Assembly: GCA_019359315.1 (NCBI GenBank)
Contig: JAHHHO010000002.1
Coordinates: forward strand, 113,385-177,384
Direction of reading: 5' to 3'
DNA from: Myxacorys californica WJT36-NPBG1
Lineage (GTDB): Bacteria; Cyanobacteriota; Cyanobacteriia; Leptolyngbyales; Leptolyngbyaceae
Length of the DNA stretch: 64,000 nt
How positions within the stretch are numbered: position 1 is the first letter of the stretch; each line of letters starts with the position of its first letter. The notes under the pieces are model-generated. The model was not told the origin of the DNA. It saw only the letters and a list, made by a program, of their open reading frames with translations, and made no database searches. Of this stretch, positions 1 through 8,698 are shown one piece after another. Made by a program: the position numbers and the translations under genes.

Positions 1-666
1 GCTCTAGAGTCATCCATACTCGAAACTCGCTTGACTGCGTCTGTCAAACATCAAGTTCCTCACGCTTCTGCTCATTCAGTCATTAAGCGAACTATCGATT
101 TGTTTGGAAGCTTAATTGGGCTATTGATTACAGCGCTCCTCTTCGTACCAATTGCGATCGCCATCAGGCTCGACAGTCCAGGTCCGATCCTTTATAGTCA
201 AGAGCGTCACGGTTTGCTCGGTAAACCGTTCCGCATCTATAAGTTTCGCTCTATGGTTGAGGGGGCGGATTTGCTGAAATCTCAGATAGAGAACGAGGCA
301 GAGGGATTAATCTTCAAGAATAAGCAGGATCCTCGCATTACAAAAGTTGGTCGGTTCCTTAGACGCACCAGTTTAGATGAATTGCCGCAGTTTTGGAATG
401 TGATGCTGGGTGAGATGAGCCTGGTTGGCACACGTCCACCTACTTCTGATGAAGTCTCTCAGTACAGTGACTATCATTGGCAACGTCTTAATGTCAAACC
501 AGGGCTGACTGGCGAGTGGCAAGCGAATGGGCGTTCAACGATCAAAGATTTTGAAGACATTGTTCTCCTAGATCTGCGCTATCAGTCCATTTGGACACCC
601 ATGTACGATCTTTACTTAATCTTTAAAACCATCTACGTGATTTTTGCCAAGGACGGAGCATTCTAG
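1..666 (+). CDS. Bacterial sugar transferase (polyprenyl-phosphate sugar-1-P transferase), 5' end probably outside window
   Basis: A membrane enzyme of this family moves a sugar-1-phosphate from a nucleotide sugar to undecaprenyl phosphate, the first step in assembling an exopolysaccharide repeat unit. One hydrophobic segment lies at about residues 20-45 counted from the TTG at 31. The cytosolic catalytic domain follows, with SPGPILYSQERHG, KFRSM, RRTSLDELPQ, LVGTRPP and VKPGLTGEWQ, all family hallmarks. It is the short form, without the multi-helix N-terminal half of WbaP/WcaJ proteins. The frame is open to base 1, and the only start in view, TTG at 31, has no ribosome binding site, so the gene probably begins upstream. 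The sugar substrate cannot be told from the sequence. Confidence 0.85.
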   Translation, partial: ALESSILETRLTASVKHQVPHASAHSVIKRTIDLFGSLIGLLITALLFVPIAIAIRLDSPGPILYSQERHGLLGKPFRIYKFRSMVEGADLLKSQIENEAEGLIFKNKQDPRITKVGRFLRRTSLDELPQFWNVMLGEMSLVGTRPPTSDEVSQYSDYHWQRLNVKPGLTGEWQANGRSTIKDFEDIVLLDLRYQSIWTPMYDLYLIFKTIYVIFAKDGAF

Positions 667-892
667 ATCCTTATACAGGTTCCCTTCTGTAACTTCATCG
701 GAGCGAGCCACTTTAGAAAGCAGCAATTTGTATTGATACTCCATTTCAGCTTCAGTGACCAAGTTTTAGTAGATCAGCTAGTGGCTCAGGTTATTCTGCA
801 GTCCAGTTGTTCACAGACCCACGAATTTCCTCCACTACTCTTTTACTAGCACCATCCTGATCTCCATCTAAGCTCATTGAGTTTACGGAGTA
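667..892. other. Intergenic stretch with a possible gene fragment
   Basis: No full gene is seen. On the minus strand, 791-877 reads as a 28-codon open frame from an ATG (begins MSLDGDQDGASKRVVEEI) with protein-like composition. It may be the tail of a lost gene, or chance. Confidence 0.2.
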
Positions 893-1309
893 GTGTTATA
901 TAAATTGCTCCCTCCAGTCATAAAGCCTCAGCAATCTCCCAGAATCTGCCTTTCAGGACAAATCGCTCCGCTAGTAGCTTCAGCGATCGGGGCTGAGGAA
1001 ATTGAAGGCTATTTCTACCAGTCTTCTCTCAAATCGCCAAGCTTGGACGGAGGGGCGCATTCTAGAGATTTTTCTCTCCTCGGAGATGAATCTGAATCGT
1101 CTGAAGAATTCGTCACTTTAAGTTTGGGTTTGCTTAATTTTAGTTCTTGTCCTGTGCTGATTGGGGAAGATGATACAGAACAGCGAGAAGTCACATTAGA
1201 GCACGACTGTTATACGCTTGGACGCAATTCTCAGAAGGCTAAGCCGATACTAAAGCCGCCTGAACCACTAGCACCGAGCAAGACGCGTGGTGCATTACAT
1301 AGTTACTGA
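893..1309 (+). CDS. Hypothetical protein, possibly a truncated FHA-domain remnant
   Basis: A 138-codon frame opened by GTG with no obvious ribosome binding site. I do not recognise the first 95 residues. Residues near 100-117 (REVTLEHDCYTLGRNSQ) resemble the opening strands of a forkhead-associated domain, where a Y-x-(I/L)-GR-x-(S/P) pattern is typical. The rest of that domain is missing, and the frame instead runs about 70 bases into the antisense of the convergent uspA 3' end. The simplest reading is a gene whose 3' part was lost when uspA or its flank came to lie here. It could also be a spurious frame: it has no internal Met. Confidence 0.3.
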   Translation: MLYKLLPPVIKPQQSPRICLSGQIAPLVASAIGAEEIEGYFYQSSLKSPSLDGGAHSRDFSLLGDESESSEEFVTLSLGLLNFSSCPVLIGEDDTEQREVTLEHDCYTLGRNSQKAKPILKPPEPLAPSKTRGALHSY

Positions 1310-1730
1310 CACTGCCAAGCAAAAGCTCTGTCAGCGCCGAGCGCCCTCGACGACCGATTACAATCAAGTCAGCGCTCCATTGTTTTGCAGTACTGCAAAT
1401 CAGCTCACCCGGATCACCAGTAGTTTGAGTAATGTGAGTCAGAACGTTTTCCGCCTCGGCTTTTAGGGAGTGCGATCGCAGCTTGTCATAGCCAGCCTGC
1501 TCTACCACAGCAAATTGCTGCATAGCTGATCGCATCAGCTCATCATGCTGAATAGGATAAATCCCATCGAAACTAGGATAAATTGGCATTGGATAGGCTT
1601 CATCCGTTGGGCTAAGCACATGTAAAAGCATCAACTCAGCTTGATTTGTTTTTGCTAGGTCAAGGGCTTTTTCAAAGATATGCCGACTGGACTCGCTGCT
1701 ATCTAATGCGACTAAAATCTTTTGAAACAT
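1239..1730 (-). CDS. Universal stress protein, UspA family
   Basis: Small cytosolic nucleotide-binding protein of the UspA fold, usually induced by stress or starvation. It has the N-terminal strand KILVALDSSESS with the conserved Asp. The C-terminal ATP-binding signature G-x2-G-x9-G-(S/T) is present as GRRGRSALTELLLGSVS, so it is of the ATP-binding class. A loop insertion around residues 40-70 (rich in Pro and Tyr) is common in cyanobacterial members. Length (163 residues) is normal. GGGAGA lies about 9 bases before the ATG. It converges on, and slightly overlaps, the doubtful frame at 893-1309. Confidence 0.93.
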   Translation of the reverse strand: MFQKILVALDSSESSRHIFEKALDLAKTNQAELMLLHVLSPTDEAYPMPIYPSFDGIYPIQHDELMRSAMQQFAVVEQAGYDKLRSHSLKAEAENVLTHITQTTGDPGELICSTAKQWSADLIVIGRRGRSALTELLLGSVSNYVMHHASCSVLVVQAALVSA

Positions 1731-2124
1731 AGTCTGTTTCTCCCAATGTAGCTAGGAAGCTTATGAAGGAAAGTTTATGAAGCGTAATCTCTTCCTTTAA
1801 AGCTGAATTAATACAGCTAGAACGTAACAAATTTAGTACAAGGTACAGGTCTGTAACACGATCAGGTACAGCAGATAAGGCGTATGAAGATCCTTAGTGC
1901 TATTACACTTGATTCGTTAAGGATAGCTCTATCAATGCAACAGACACTCTTAATCTCCATACCTGAAGTATAGAAGAATTGCTATATAAATTGGAATGTC
2001 TTCTTTGTTCTTTACTGTTCTTCCTTACTAGTGTTTATAGAGACAAGTTTCTAACTTTCGCTAGATGAAATCTACTGCGAATGAATCCGAAACTTAATGT
2101 GTTAAAGGTTATTTTGATTAAGTA
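1731..2124. other. Divergent intergenic region uspA / PAP2, no gene seen
   Basis: An AT-rich 394-base gap between divergent genes, so it must hold both promoters. I see no open frame with protein-like composition and no strong hairpin. No -35/-10 pair of good quality was found by eye. Confidence 0.3.
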
Positions 2125-2838
2125 ATGTTAGAGGTTACTCGCCGCCTAAGTCGGTTGTTAATTCGATGGTGGCGACAGTTTGGGCTGCCTTTTGTTCCAC
2201 TATTAACAACTGTTCGCTTGGCTGGGTTAGTATTAGCCGCGATCGCGTTATGGGTATTTGCAGAAATTGCGGAAGAGGTGCTTGAAAAAGAAACCTACGC
2301 CTTTGATGTCAATGTTTTGTTTGCCGTTCAACGCTTGCAGGAACCGTGGCTCAACCCGATCATGCTTGGGATCACAACGGTTGGCGATCCGGCGGTGTTA
2401 GTGTCCTTGTGCTTATTTGTGAGCCTTTGGCTGTTAATACGGCGGCAGCGATCAGAAGCCATTACGATTGCGATCGCAGCCGTAGGCGCTCTGGGGCTAA
2501 ACATGCTGCTGAAAAGTTTGTTCGAGCGCGATCGTCCTCAACTGTGGACCAGAACGGTAGATGTCCGCTACTACAGTTTTCCGAGTGGACACGCCATGCT
2601 TTCGATGGTGATTTGGGGTCTGTTTGGGTACTTGTTGGCCAGCCGATTTCCAAAATGGCGCAATCAAATTGTTATCGCAACTAGTGTTTTGATTCTATTA
2701 ATTGGATTTAGTCGATTATATTTCGGCGTGCACTGGCTAACAGATATTGTGGCGGGTTATGCAGCTGGTTTTGTGTGGCTTGTGGCGTGTCTTTTGAGCA
2801 TGGAAATTCGCAAACGTGGTTTGCCTCAAGGCAATTAG
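2125..2838 (+). CDS. PAP2-family membrane phosphatase
   Basis: Integral membrane phosphatase of the PAP2 superfamily (lipid phosphate or undecaprenyl pyrophosphate phosphatase-like). The three catalytic motifs are intact: K130-x6-R137-P138 (KSLFERDRP), P153-S-G-H156, and S196-R197-x5-H203 (SRLYFGVHWLTD). Five or six hydrophobic helices surround them, with the active site predicted on the outer face. Length (237 residues) fits the family. It ends only 7 bases from the convergent hemW. Possible roles are recycling of the C55 carrier lipid or lipid turnover; the substrate is not decidable here. Confidence 0.9.
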   Translation: MLEVTRRLSRLLIRWWRQFGLPFVPLLTTVRLAGLVLAAIALWVFAEIAEEVLEKETYAFDVNVLFAVQRLQEPWLNPIMLGITTVGDPAVLVSLCLFVSLWLLIRRQRSEAITIAIAAVGALGLNMLLKSLFERDRPQLWTRTVDVRYYSFPSGHAMLSMVIWGLFGYLLASRFPKWRNQIVIATSVLILLIGFSRLYFGVHWLTDIVAGYAAGFVWLVACLLSMEIRKRGLPQGN

Positions 2839-2845
2839 CAGACCT

Positions 2846-4087
2846 TTAAGCATTATTTCCGCTCTGATCGAAGCGCTCAAATAGCTTGACTAGAACCACA
2901 TTAGAGAACAAGAACCCTTCCGGATTTGCGAGTCTCAACTGCCCTACTTCAGGTAGGGTCGAACCTACAGGAAGCAGTGTATTGTCGGCTCCTACTAGCT
3001 CAACCCATCCCACCTGTTGATAAGGTTTTAAGCACTTCCAAACCTCGGCTATGCAAGCCTCTCCAAACTGTTGAGCTAGGTTTTGAAGATTCAATCCTTC
3101 TGCCAACCTCAAACCCACCATTAATGTGTCTAAAAGCACATCAGAAGGGGTAACTTCAGCAATGCTGCCTAACGGAGAGGTCTGCTTGCCCTGTTGCTCT
3201 AACCAGGAATAGTACTCCCTAGTTTTACGGGGGCGAGCGGTGCGATCGCCATTAATGTAACTAGTTGCGCCCATGCCAAACCCATAGAATGAGTGGTTTT
3301 CCCAATACACTCGGTTATGGCGGCATTGATAGTTCGGTTGAGCATAGTTTGAGATTTCGTAGTGCTCATATCCTGCTGCCGTCAAAACTTGATTGGCAGT
3401 GCGATACAGGTCTGCTGTGAGTTCATCCGATGGCAACGGCTTTTCGCCTGGGCTGTACTGTTTCCCAAAGGGCGTCGTTGGTTCGATCGTCAGGTCATAA
3501 GTAGAAAGATGCTGAGGCGATAGCGCGATCGCTTTGGTTAATGAATCTTGCCATTGCTCCAAAGTCTGATTGGGCAAGCCCGAAATTAGGTCTAAGCTGA
3601 TGTTCTCCAGGTCTGCTTGTCGAATTAAATCGATTGAAGCATACACATCTTCTACCGTATGACTTCTACCGCAGGCTTTAAGCAACTCTGGCTGAAATGC
3701 TTGAACGCCTAGGCTGACTCGATTCACGCCTGCGTTTCGATACCCTTTGATTTGAGATAAATTAAACGTTCCGGGATCAACTTCCATCGAGATTTCTGCC
3801 GTGCCAATTCCAAATTGCTGATCTAAGGCGTCTAAAATTTGGTTCAGTTGAGCAACTGAGAGTAGAGAAGGGGTTCCGCCACCAAAGAAAACCGTTTTAA
3901 GCCGCTCACCCAACGACTCAGTGAGACGAATCTCTGAGCAGAGCGCCTCAACATAGTGCGCGATCGCGGCTGAGTTACTTCCGTTGCGCTGATCCCCGAC
4001 CACCGAAATTGGAAAGTCGCAGTAAAAACACCGTCGGCGGCAAAACGGAATATGAACATAGGCTGAACTCGGACAAGTAAACTCCAT
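2846..4087 (-). CDS. hemW: Radical SAM heme chaperone HemW
   Basis: Member of the HemN/HemW radical SAM family. Residues C16, C20 and C23 (FCRRRCFYCDF) form the Cx3Cx2C site for the 4Fe-4S cluster, followed by FFGGGTPSLL (SAM-binding GGGTP). The 413-residue length and the start directly at the cluster domain match HemW rather than true coproporphyrinogen III dehydrogenase HemN, which carries an extra N-terminal segment. HemW proteins bind heme and are thought to insert it into respiratory proteins. Older annotations call such genes oxygen-independent coproporphyrinogen oxidase. Confidence 0.9.
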   Translation of the reverse strand: MEFTCPSSAYVHIPFCRRRCFYCDFPISVVGDQRNGSNSAAIAHYVEALCSEIRLTESLGERLKTVFFGGGTPSLLSVAQLNQILDALDQQFGIGTAEISMEVDPGTFNLSQIKGYRNAGVNRVSLGVQAFQPELLKACGRSHTVEDVYASIDLIRQADLENISLDLISGLPNQTLEQWQDSLTKAIALSPQHLSTYDLTIEPTTPFGKQYSPGEKPLPSDELTADLYRTANQVLTAAGYEHYEISNYAQPNYQCRHNRVYWENHSFYGFGMGATSYINGDRTARPRKTREYYSWLEQQGKQTSPLGSIAEVTPSDVLLDTLMVGLRLAEGLNLQNLAQQFGEACIAEVWKCLKPYQQVGWVELVGADNTLLPVGSTLPEVGQLRLANPEGFLFSNVVLVKLFERFDQSGNNA

Positions 4088-4154
4088 TACTTCTTAAACC
4101 GTATTTGAATAATATTTATTACTTATTTTCAATGAACAATCTTCGATATTGGTT

Positions 4155-4295
4155 CTACAGAACCGATCCCCGTGTTTCTAGCTTAAAATTGCTTCGATTT
4201 GTATCATAAACAGCGAGAAGTTCTACGGTAAACCGTCCATCTGGCAAGGCATCGGCGGCGCAATTCGATTGATTCGTAGATATAATGATGCCAGG
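4155..4295 (-). pseudogene. C-terminal fragment of an unidentified protein
   Basis: Between divergent hemW and the PIN-TRAM gene, the minus strand holds a 46-codon open frame from a stop at 4296-4298 to TAG at 4155-4157. It contains ADALPDGRFTVELLAVYD and TNRSNFKLETRGSVL before the stop. The composition and strand-turn pattern look like the end of a real protein, but there is no ATG, GTG or TTG at a useful place. I read it as the left-over 3' end of a lost gene; family unknown. Confidence 0.35.
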
Positions 4296-4303
4296 TCAAA
4301 CTA

Positions 4304-4402
4304 ATGACTAAGACTCACGCAATTCTTCTTTTTTCTGTCATTATCCTGATTATTCTTGAGGGGCTTAGCGCGTTGTTTGACTGTGCTAATCGCAAGATCT
4401 AG
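4304..4402 (+). CDS. Possible 32-residue single-helix membrane peptide
   Basis: ATG-led frame of 32 codons with one strongly hydrophobic stretch (AILLFSVIILIILEG) flanked by Lys at both ends. It sits just before the PIN-TRAM gene, with TATAAT at 4281-4286 upstream but no matching -35. Short hydrophobic frames arise by chance, so this is only a candidate. Confidence 0.2.
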   Translation: MTKTHAILLFSVIILIILEGLSALFDCANRKI

Positions 4403-4429
4403 CACACCCATCTCTCAACATTCATTCTT

Positions 4430-5539
4430 ATGATTGATGCAGTCATCATTATTTCATTCATCCTAGCAGGCGCGGGAATTGGCTTTCACGGCATCGAAGC
4501 GCTGCCTGGAAATCTTCTTCAGCAAGCCACTGATCCGGTTGCCTTGCGAGTCGTGTTATCTGGTTTTGGATCGCTAATTGGGTTTGCCTTTGGCATTTCA
4601 GCGCAATCAGGATTTCGACGCTTAGAACGTCATATTCGAGAACTTCCAGCGGATGTGTTGCTGAGTCGTTCGGTTGGCTTGGTTGTGGGGTTGCTGGTGG
4701 CAAATTTGCTGTTAGCTCCGATTTTTCTACTGCCCGTCCCCCCAGAATTTTCCTTTATTAAGCCCCTCGCTGCCGTGTTGGGCAGTATTTTGTTTGCCGT
4801 CTCTGGTGTGTCGTTAGCAGATATCCACGGGCGATCGCTACTCCGCTTGATCAGTCCCAACAGCGTTGAAACGCTTCTTTTAGCTGAAGGCACGCTTAAA
4901 TCTGCAACCACCAAAGTTCTCGACACAAGTTGCATTATCGATGGTCGCATCGCTCAATTGCTGGACACCGGGTTCCTAGAAGGGCAACTGCTTGTACCTC
5001 AGTTTGTGCTGCAAGAACTACAGCAGGTTGCGGATGCGTCGAGCGATCAGAAGCGAGTCCGAGGACGCCGGGGATTAGACATTTTAAACGCCATTCGAGA
5101 AGCGTATCCTGAGCGCGTGGTGATTCATCCGGCGGATTACGACGATGTGCAAACTGTAGATGCAAAGCTAGTTCGACTCGTGCAAGACATTAACGGCACA
5201 CTGCTGACAACCGATTACAACCTCAATAAAGTCGCCACCGTTCAAAAAGTACCTGTTTTGAACGTGAACGATCTAACTCAAGCCATGCGACCGACATTCC
5301 TTCCGGGCGACAATATTGACTTGAAGATTCTACGAGAAGGCAAAGAACCCGCTCAGGGCATTGGGTATCTCGAAGACGGCACAATGGTTGTGGTCGAAGA
5401 AGGGCGTCAGTTTGTGGGCGACGAGCTTCAGGTGACGGTGACGAGTTCGCTGCAAACGTCGGCGGGCCGGATGATTTTTGCGAAGCCGAAAGCCTCTGCG
5501 GTGAGCGCTAGAAGTGCAAGCTCCGAAGGGGTTGTCTAG
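4430..5539 (+). CDS. PIN/TRAM domain membrane protein (YacL-like)
   Basis: Three or four hydrophobic helices occupy residues 1-135. A PIN nuclease-like domain follows at about 160-290, with acidic residues at LDTSCIIDGR, at QELQQVAD, and at LLTTDYNLNK. A TRAM domain ends it at about 295-350 (GYLEDGTMVVVEEGRQFVG). This order is that of the YacL/PilT-like membrane proteins conserved in cyanobacteria and Firmicutes. The acidic PIN residues look intact, so RNase activity is possible, and TRAM suggests RNA binding. The physiological target is unknown. It is followed after 26 bases by a small zinc-ribbon-like gene. Confidence 0.88.
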   Translation: MIDAVIIISFILAGAGIGFHGIEALPGNLLQQATDPVALRVVLSGFGSLIGFAFGISAQSGFRRLERHIRELPADVLLSRSVGLVVGLLVANLLLAPIFLLPVPPEFSFIKPLAAVLGSILFAVSGVSLADIHGRSLLRLISPNSVETLLLAEGTLKSATTKVLDTSCIIDGRIAQLLDTGFLEGQLLVPQFVLQELQQVADASSDQKRVRGRRGLDILNAIREAYPERVVIHPADYDDVQTVDAKLVRLVQDINGTLLTTDYNLNKVATVQKVPVLNVNDLTQAMRPTFLPGDNIDLKILREGKEPAQGIGYLEDGTMVVVEEGRQFVGDELQVTVTSSLQTSAGRMIFAKPKASAVSARSASSEGVV

Positions 5540-5565
5540 GTCTTACCTGCTCGACCTGCTCTCTT

Positions 5566-5748
5566 ATGCCTCGTCGATCGCGCGAAAAACACTGCTCTCT
5601 CTGCACTAAATCCGCTCCACTTCTATATCGTGTTCGGCACGATGAGTCAGGCGAGTGGAGTTTTGTCTGTCGTCAATGCTGGGATCACGTGAGTCGGAAC
5701 AACCCGTTCTATGTATACGGTGGCACTTGGAAAGCTCAGAAACAGTGA
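5566..5748 (+). CDS. Small zinc-ribbon-like protein, 60 residues
   Basis: Two CxxC knuckles, C10-x2-C13 (HCSLCTK) and C36-x2-C39 (VCRQCWDH), are spaced 22 residues apart as in a small zinc ribbon, with basic residues around them. It lies in the same direction between the PIN-TRAM gene and the YdeI gene, 6 bases before the latter, so the three may be co-transcribed. I recognise no named family. Nucleic acid binding is a guess from the fold type. Confidence 0.7.
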   Translation: MPRRSREKHCSLCTKSAPLLYRVRHDESGEWSFVCRQCWDHVSRNNPFYVYGGTWKAQKQ

Positions 5749-5754
5749 AGCCTG

Positions 5755-6339
5755 ATGCCAAAATTTGAGGATCAACTCGAAACGATTTACGCTAGCGATC
5801 GCACAGCATGGCGAGAATGGTTAGAAAAGAATCACGCCATCTCGTCTGGTATATGGTTGGTCTATTACAAAGTTAAAAGCGGTAAACCGAGCGTTCGTTA
5901 CAGTGAAGCCGTGAAAGAAGCTCTATGCTTTGGCTGGATCGATAGTAAAGTCAAATCCTTAAATGAAGACTGTTACATGCAGATTTTCACACCTCGCAAA
6001 CCAAAAAGTGTGTGGTCAAAGTTAAATAAGCAATACGTTGAAGAACTGATTAGCCAAGGGCTAATGACAGAGGTAGGTCTTCAGAAAATTAATGCTGCTA
6101 AACAAGATGGTTCATGGACTACTCTAGATCAAATTGAAGCGTTGATCGTTCCAGTAGATTTGAAGCAAGCTTTAGAGGCAAACGAAGCAGCAAAGCGGAA
6201 TTTTGAAGCGTTTAGTAACTCAATTAAGAAAAATATTCTCATCTGGATTGCTAGTGCCAAACGCTCTGAAACACGGTTGAAGCGAATTGAACAAACTATC
6301 AGTTCAGTCGCGCAGAACCAAAATCCATTGGCACGCTAG
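5755..6339 (+). CDS. YdeI/OmpD-associated family protein
   Basis: A 194-residue soluble protein matching the YdeI family: W-REWLEKNHAISSGIWLVYYK near residue 20, YSEAVKEALCFGWIDSK at about 50-65, and the downstream FTPRKPKSVWSKLN segment. Members are described as bacteriocin-protection or OmpD-associated proteins, but the biochemical role is not settled. The C-terminal part is helical and basic. Follows the zinc-ribbon gene by 6 bases. Confidence 0.85.
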   Translation: MPKFEDQLETIYASDRTAWREWLEKNHAISSGIWLVYYKVKSGKPSVRYSEAVKEALCFGWIDSKVKSLNEDCYMQIFTPRKPKSVWSKLNKQYVEELISQGLMTEVGLQKINAAKQDGSWTTLDQIEALIVPVDLKQALEANEAAKRNFEAFSNSIKKNILIWIASAKRSETRLKRIEQTISSVAQNQNPLAR

Positions 6340-6476
6340 AGATCGTAAGAATAGTTTCTAGCTCCGATACCAGAACCAATCAGAAAATCTTTCACTTTGT
6401 AGAGCATCTGCTTTTCCAAGTCTGAAACCTCTGGCAAGTCCTTTTGCCATTCCAAGAAAACGTGCGAAGGTAACAG
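6336..6476 (-). pseudogene. C-terminal fragment of an unidentified protein
   Basis: An open minus-strand frame of 46 codons directly after the VWA gene, ending in TAG at 6336-6338. It includes VFLEWQKDLPEVSDLEKQML and YKVKDFLIGSGIGARNYSYDL, which look like genuine protein, but it begins right after a stop with no ATG. Most likely the tail of a gene whose front is gone. Confidence 0.3.
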
Positions 6477-6495
6477 CTAACAAATTTTTAGCCCA

Positions 6496-7746
6496 TCAAG
6501 ATTCTTCTACCTGCAAAATCGTTTTCGAGACGAGACGAGTTTTCTTTTTATCTGCTTCAGAAAGATCTTCGCCTGACTGTAACCGAGTTGCATTAACTTG
6601 TAAAACGGTTGCTCCTCCTTGATCGCCCATTTGCAGTGCAGTTTTTGCCGCAGTTTGCAGCATTGTAGCGGCTCCAGCGCGATCGCCCTGCTGTAGTTTC
6701 GTCTCTGCAATCTGTGTCTGCCGATATTTTGCCAACGCTAGAATGTGTTGTTGCACTTCTGCATTGATCGCGGGTTGATAGAGTGCTGAAGCGGCTACTT
6801 CAACTGGAAAGCTCTCTGAAATCAAGCCTGTCTGCCCGGATGTGGGATCATCGTAGCGAATTTGGGCATGGGCGATCGTCGTCTTTCCTTCGGGCAATTG
6901 GTTCACATAAAGATTTGCCAAAATGACTCGCGGTGCATCGACCATCAGATCACCGAGACGCGCGATCGCTTGGTTCTCCTCTTGCTGAATCAGAAGCTCA
7001 ATCGTGTCAGGGGCGACTTGCGCGATCGGCTTCATTTCGGCTAGACGCACTCCCGACGCCAGCGTCACGGTTAAAAAGGCGTTCGTCAATCCCACGGCCT
7101 GAACTCGACTAAACACCCGTCCAAATTCGGTCACAGCTTGTTCGGGAGCTTGAATATAAGACAGGGTTCCACCGCCTGCATCGGCAATCTTTTCTAGAAC
7201 ATCTTGATTCCAAGAACTGCCAAATCCCAGGGAATTGAGCGTCAGATTATAGCCTGTTGCAACTTGAGCGAGTTTAAGACAGCGATCGTTGTCACCATGC
7301 TCATTCTCGCCATCAGTGAGGAGGAAGATCTGTGAGATGGCATCTTTTTTGCCCTTAGCAATTTCTTCAATTCCTAGCCGCAGTCCTTCATCGATCGCGG
7401 TTCCTCCCGATGCTTCTAGCGATTGAAGAGAAGAACGGATCGCCGCCGGATCGTCAACGATTTGATTGGGCAGCAGCACTTTCGCTTTGTGATTGAACGT
7501 CACAATCGAGATGCGATCTCCGGGTGAGAGTCCCTCGATCAATCTTCCTGCTGCTTGCTTCACCGTTGCTAATGCCTTGCCGTCCATCGAACCGCTTTGG
7601 TCTAAAACTAGACAAAGATTCAGCGGTACGCTCCGCTCGGATGGTTCAGGAAGTGCAGAAATAGAGAACGCAACCTGCCGCTGACTGTTGGATTGAGCCG
7701 CATCGACTTGAGCATCGCTCAGGGCATACTTCAAGCTGACTTGCAT
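6496..7746 (-). CDS. von Willebrand factor A domain protein
   Basis: A 416-residue protein with a VWA domain at about residues 40-215. The metal-ion-dependent adhesion site is complete: D49-x-S51-x-S53 (LDQSGSMDG), the Thr in SGGTAIDEG, and the Asp in LLTDGENE. No signal peptide is seen, so it is likely cytosolic. The C-terminal 200 residues form a beta-rich part and then a helical tail (ALAKYRQTQIAETKLQQG). Such proteins commonly act as scaffolds or with partner ATPases, but none is adjacent. It is divergent from clpR. Confidence 0.85.
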   Translation of the reverse strand: MQVSLKYALSDAQVDAAQSNSQRQVAFSISALPEPSERSVPLNLCLVLDQSGSMDGKALATVKQAAGRLIEGLSPGDRISIVTFNHKAKVLLPNQIVDDPAAIRSSLQSLEASGGTAIDEGLRLGIEEIAKGKKDAISQIFLLTDGENEHGDNDRCLKLAQVATGYNLTLNSLGFGSSWNQDVLEKIADAGGGTLSYIQAPEQAVTEFGRVFSRVQAVGLTNAFLTVTLASGVRLAEMKPIAQVAPDTIELLIQQEENQAIARLGDLMVDAPRVILANLYVNQLPEGKTTIAHAQIRYDDPTSGQTGLISESFPVEVAASALYQPAINAEVQQHILALAKYRQTQIAETKLQQGDRAGAATMLQTAAKTALQMGDQGGATVLQVNATRLQSGEDLSEADKKKTRLVSKTILQVEES

Positions 7747-7953
7747 AGCGAGACTCCCGGATCAAGAGGGGTGTGAATTGACTGCGATCGTAGACCTTGA
7801 ATCGCGAGTTAATAGCATCTACACAGCAAATCTTCCTGGTTTCGCAAACTCGGGCAAACCCCGTCTCGGTTTCCCGCACCTCTGCCCATGTCTTTATTCC
7901 TTCTCTCACGCGCTACCATAATGACAGCGCCATTGTTTCAGGCATCACTCGCT

Positions 7954-8643
7954 ATGGAATCACCGATTACGGCTGTTCAATCTTCTTTTTATGGAGAGTC
8001 TTACGTCCGCACCCCGCCGCCGGACATGCCCTCGCTCTTACTAAAAGAGCGGATTGTTTATTTAGGGCTACCTTTGTTTTCCTCTGACGATGTAAAACGC
8101 AGAGTCGGAATTGATGTCACTGAACTAATTATTGCTCAGTTGCTCTATCTCCAGTTTGATGATCCCGAAAAGCCTATCCGCTTTTACATCAACTCGACGG
8201 GTACGTCTTGGTACGATGGCGACGCGATCGGCTTTGAAACCGAGGCGTTTGCTATTTGTGACACGATTCAGTACATCAAGCCTCCGGTGCATACCATCTG
8301 TATTGGTCAAGCAATGGGCACAGCAGCCTTGATCTTGTCGTCAGGAACAAAAGGGTTCCGGGCAAGTCTGCCTCACGCCACGATTGTTTTGAACCAACCG
8401 AGATCGGGAGCGCAAGGACAAGCGTCCGATATTCAGATTCGGGCAAAAGAGGTACTGGATAACAAGCGATCGCTCCTCGATATTCTGGCGAAAAACACCG
8501 GGCAGCCGATTGAGAAGCTAATGAAAGACACTGATCGCATGTTGTATATGACGCCCTACGATGCCAAAGACTACGGCATCATCGATCGCGTTGTAGAAAG
8601 CACCAAAGATCTTCCACAAGTCCTTACCGCAGGCGCAAGCTGA
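7954..8643 (+). CDS. clpR: ClpR, inactive ClpP-like subunit of the Clp protease core
   Basis: ClpP fold without the catalytic triad. Aligned with the active copy just downstream, the nucleophile Ser is Gly ([11 protein letters not shown] against [11 protein letters not shown]), the His is Asn (ATIVLNQP against ARIMIHQP), and the Asp is Met (TDRMLY against TDRDYF). This is the pattern of ClpR, which forms mixed rings with ClpP3 in cyanobacteria and is essential there. I placed the start at [11 protein letters not shown], where ClpR proteins normally begin. In-frame ATGs also exist at 7888 and 7921. It is followed after 55 bases by clpP3, the usual operon. Confidence 0.92.
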   Translation: MESPITAVQSSFYGESYVRTPPPDMPSLLLKERIVYLGLPLFSSDDVKRRVGIDVTELIIAQLLYLQFDDPEKPIRFYINSTGTSWYDGDAIGFETEAFAICDTIQYIKPPVHTICIGQAMGTAALILSSGTKGFRASLPHATIVLNQPRSGAQGQASDIQIRAKEVLDNKRSLLDILAKNTGQPIEKLMKDTDRMLYMTPYDAKDYGIIDRVVESTKDLPQVLTAGAS

Positions 8644-8698
8644 TCGGCACCAGCATTCTTCATTTCCTCACACTTCACATCCTACAGGAGCTACTCCC

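Noticed and set aside
4281..4286. TATAAT before the PIN-TRAM gene as a promoter
   Set aside because: No -35 element at 16-18 bases upstream; only mentioned with the small frame.
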